From Bacilliculturomica massiliensis (GTDB lineage Bacteria > Bacillota > Clostridia > Peptostreptococcales > Anaerovoracaceae), in assembly GCF_900605495.1 (NCBI RefSeq), contig NZ_LR027603.1, positions 62,001-126,000 of the forward strand: DNA of 64,000 bases, written 5' to 3'. The translations under genes and the position numbers were made by a program. The notes beneath the pieces were generated by a model that made no database searches, was not told where the DNA came from, and worked only from the letters and a program-made list of their open reading frames with translations. Shown here in pieces: positions 62,999 to 64,000 of this stretch (position 1 is its first letter; every line of letters starts with the position of its first letter).

Positions 62999-63032
62999 AA
63001 AAAAGCACTGCAGAATCACTGCAGTGCTTTTT
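62999..63032. terminator. Bidirectional terminator
   Basis: AAAAAGCACTGCAG/CTGCAGTGCTTTTT is a 9-bp stem with flanking A- and T-runs. It ends the minus-strand exported protein gene (stop at 63054) and backs up the Lrp terminator. Confidence 0.9.
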
Positions 63033-63053
63033 GGTATCAGGCATTTTCAGCGC

Positions 63054-63926
63054 TTATTTCTTCTTTTTCTTACCTGCGCTTCTGGCTCTCATCTCCGCCA
63101 GCCGGCGTTCTTCTTCCGCTTTGCGGGCGGCTCTCTTTTTCTTGTTTTTACGGACGATACTGTCCGGAGTCTTAGCCCCTACCGCCGAGATCGGCCTTCT
63201 CGCCTTTACGCGGTACGCGCCGTCGTTCCGGTCATCCTCGTCGTCCTCGTCCTCATCATCGTCGTCGATGACGGTCCTGGACTTCTTCCGCTTTTTCTCC
63301 GCCCTGGCCTTCTCTTTTTCGATGTAGGCTACGGCTTCCTCCACGGAGATCCCCTTTTCCTTGGCGATCTTATAGGGGTTCAGCGCTTCCTCTTTGTTGG
63401 CGATGGCTTCCTCTTGCTGCTGCTTCGCCATCTTTTTCGCGGAAGCGGTGGAAGCGAATATCATGATGACGAACATGCCCAGCGTCATGAACATGCTGAT
63501 GTTGTTGTCCGTCTTTACGTTTCTGGTCGAGAAGGTGGTGACGTAATCGGCGCCCAGCTCTTTGCCGCTGCTGGACAAGAATCCCTTGTCGATCGTGATC
63601 TTATATTCCGTGTCGGAAACCAGATCGTTCTGAAGGATCAGCCAGACCTCGTTGGGATACTTCTCCGCATCGTAGATCGTCACGTACTCCTGCGCTTTTC
63701 CATCCGGGTCCGTGACCTTGAACCGGTTTTCATTTTCCTTCTGCGCCTCCGCGCTGGTCACGTTCTCGTTGAATCTGACCTTCACCGCCATATTCTGCGG
63801 CTGCTTTCCCGTCTCGCCGTCCTTCGGGGTAATGTGCTCCACCGACAGTCCGGCTGCGTAGGCAAATGGACAAGCCAGCATGGCGATGACCACTGCGAGG
63901 CTCAATACGGCACCCAGTCTCTTCAT
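63054..63926 (-). CDS. Exported Ig-like (Big_5) domain protein with C-terminal membrane anchor and polycharged tail
   Basis: 290 residues. Signal peptide 1-24 (FAYAAG). A SbsA Ig-like/Big_5 domain spans ~28-130: ITPKDGETGKQPQNMAVKVRFNENV, then a LQNDLVSDTEYKITIDKGFL segment and YVTTFSTR. One membrane helix lies at ~142-162. The cytoplasmic tail (~165-290) has KEKGISVEEAVAYIEKEKA, an acidic run of Asp/Glu (~210-225) and ends in a Lys run, so it is probably disordered. The domain would sit outside the cell with a long charged internal tail. The function is unknown. GGAGGAAGATAAGGATT precedes the ATG. Confidence 0.8.
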   Translation of the reverse strand: MKRLGAVLSLAVVIAMLACPFAYAAGLSVEHITPKDGETGKQPQNMAVKVRFNENVTSAEAQKENENRFKVTDPDGKAQEYVTIYDAEKYPNEVWLILQNDLVSDTEYKITIDKGFLSSSGKELGADYVTTFSTRNVKTDNNISMFMTLGMFVIMIFASTASAKKMAKQQQEEAIANKEEALNPYKIAKEKGISVEEAVAYIEKEKARAEKKRKKSRTVIDDDDEDEDDEDDRNDGAYRVKARRPISAVGAKTPDSIVRKNKKKRAARKAEEERRLAEMRARSAGKKKKK

Positions 63927-64000
63927 AATCCTTATCTTCCTCCGTAATTTATTGTTTTTTCTTCCGTAATGATCTGAAAAATTCTTTCATCAACTGTCCG
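63927..64000. other. Window edge
   Basis: Upstream region of the Ig-like protein gene; it is too short to show a promoter or the neighbouring gene with confidence. Confidence 0.4.

Overview
The window looks like part of the chromosome of an anaerobic Gram-positive bacterium of the class Clostridia, possibly Anaerovoracaceae or a relative. The evidence is S-layer homology domains, strong AGGAGG ribosome sites, a V-type ATPase with a sodium-type rotor ring, PadR and DUF4179 regulators, cobalamin riboswitches, an archaeal-type ornithine cyclodeaminase and a GlnRS. Base composition is GC-rich except for a few AT-rich patches. Family placement is inference. I saw no tRNA, rRNA, CRISPR array, prophage or intact insertion sequence.

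Layout. 0-4.3 kb (minus strand): an SseB-like protein, a protein made of four homing-endonuclease-associated repeats, a cysteine-rich small-domain protein, a hairpin-rich dispersed repeat, an Rpn nuclease remnant, a cobalamin riboswitch with terminator, and a MerR regulator. 4.3-11.5 kb (minus): a probable corrinoid or vitamin uptake operon. It comprises a surface (SLH) alpha/alpha-barrel protein, a membrane-anchored DUF4430 protein, EcfT and an EcfA-EcfA'-S fusion. The barrel and the DUF4430 domain correspond to the two halves of animal intrinsic factor and transcobalamin. 11.5-17.1 kb: two tandem paralogs of an unrecognised three-repeat exported protein, and a large secreted PQQ-propeller/M23-like/C39-like protein with an amber codon just after its signal peptide. 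17.2-17.8 kb: a second cobalamin riboswitch with no protein gene behind it. 17.9-25.5 kb: two PadR/membrane-protein modules and two sigma-factor/DUF4179 anti-sigma modules. 25.8-27.2 kb: an ECF S component with a structured leader, followed by an amidohydrolase. 27.3-33.4 kb: a two-component system and a VTC polymerase-DUF4956-beta-helix operon, with shared 11-bp direct repeats in both promoters. 33.6-36 kb: two cell-surface proteins. 36.3-45.4 kb: a complete V-ATPase operon. 46.0-46.35 kb: a candidate non-coding RNA gene. 46.5-54.5 kb: a MATE exporter, wecB, wecA/tagO, dCMP deaminase, cobalamin-dependent methionine synthase and ornithine cyclodeaminase. 54.6-64 kb: metF, truA, a hybrid histidine kinase, an EamA transporter, glnS, a second copy of the hairpin repeat, an Lrp regulator and an exported Ig-like protein.

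Together these suggest an organism that depends on scavenged corrinoids: predicted uptake machinery, two B12 riboswitches, and B12-dependent MetH with MetF nearby. Two places (about 8.93 and 28.52 kb) carry back-to-back sequences resembling the Tn5/Nextera mosaic end and interrupt genes. I read these as probable library or assembly artefacts, so gene structure there should be treated with caution.
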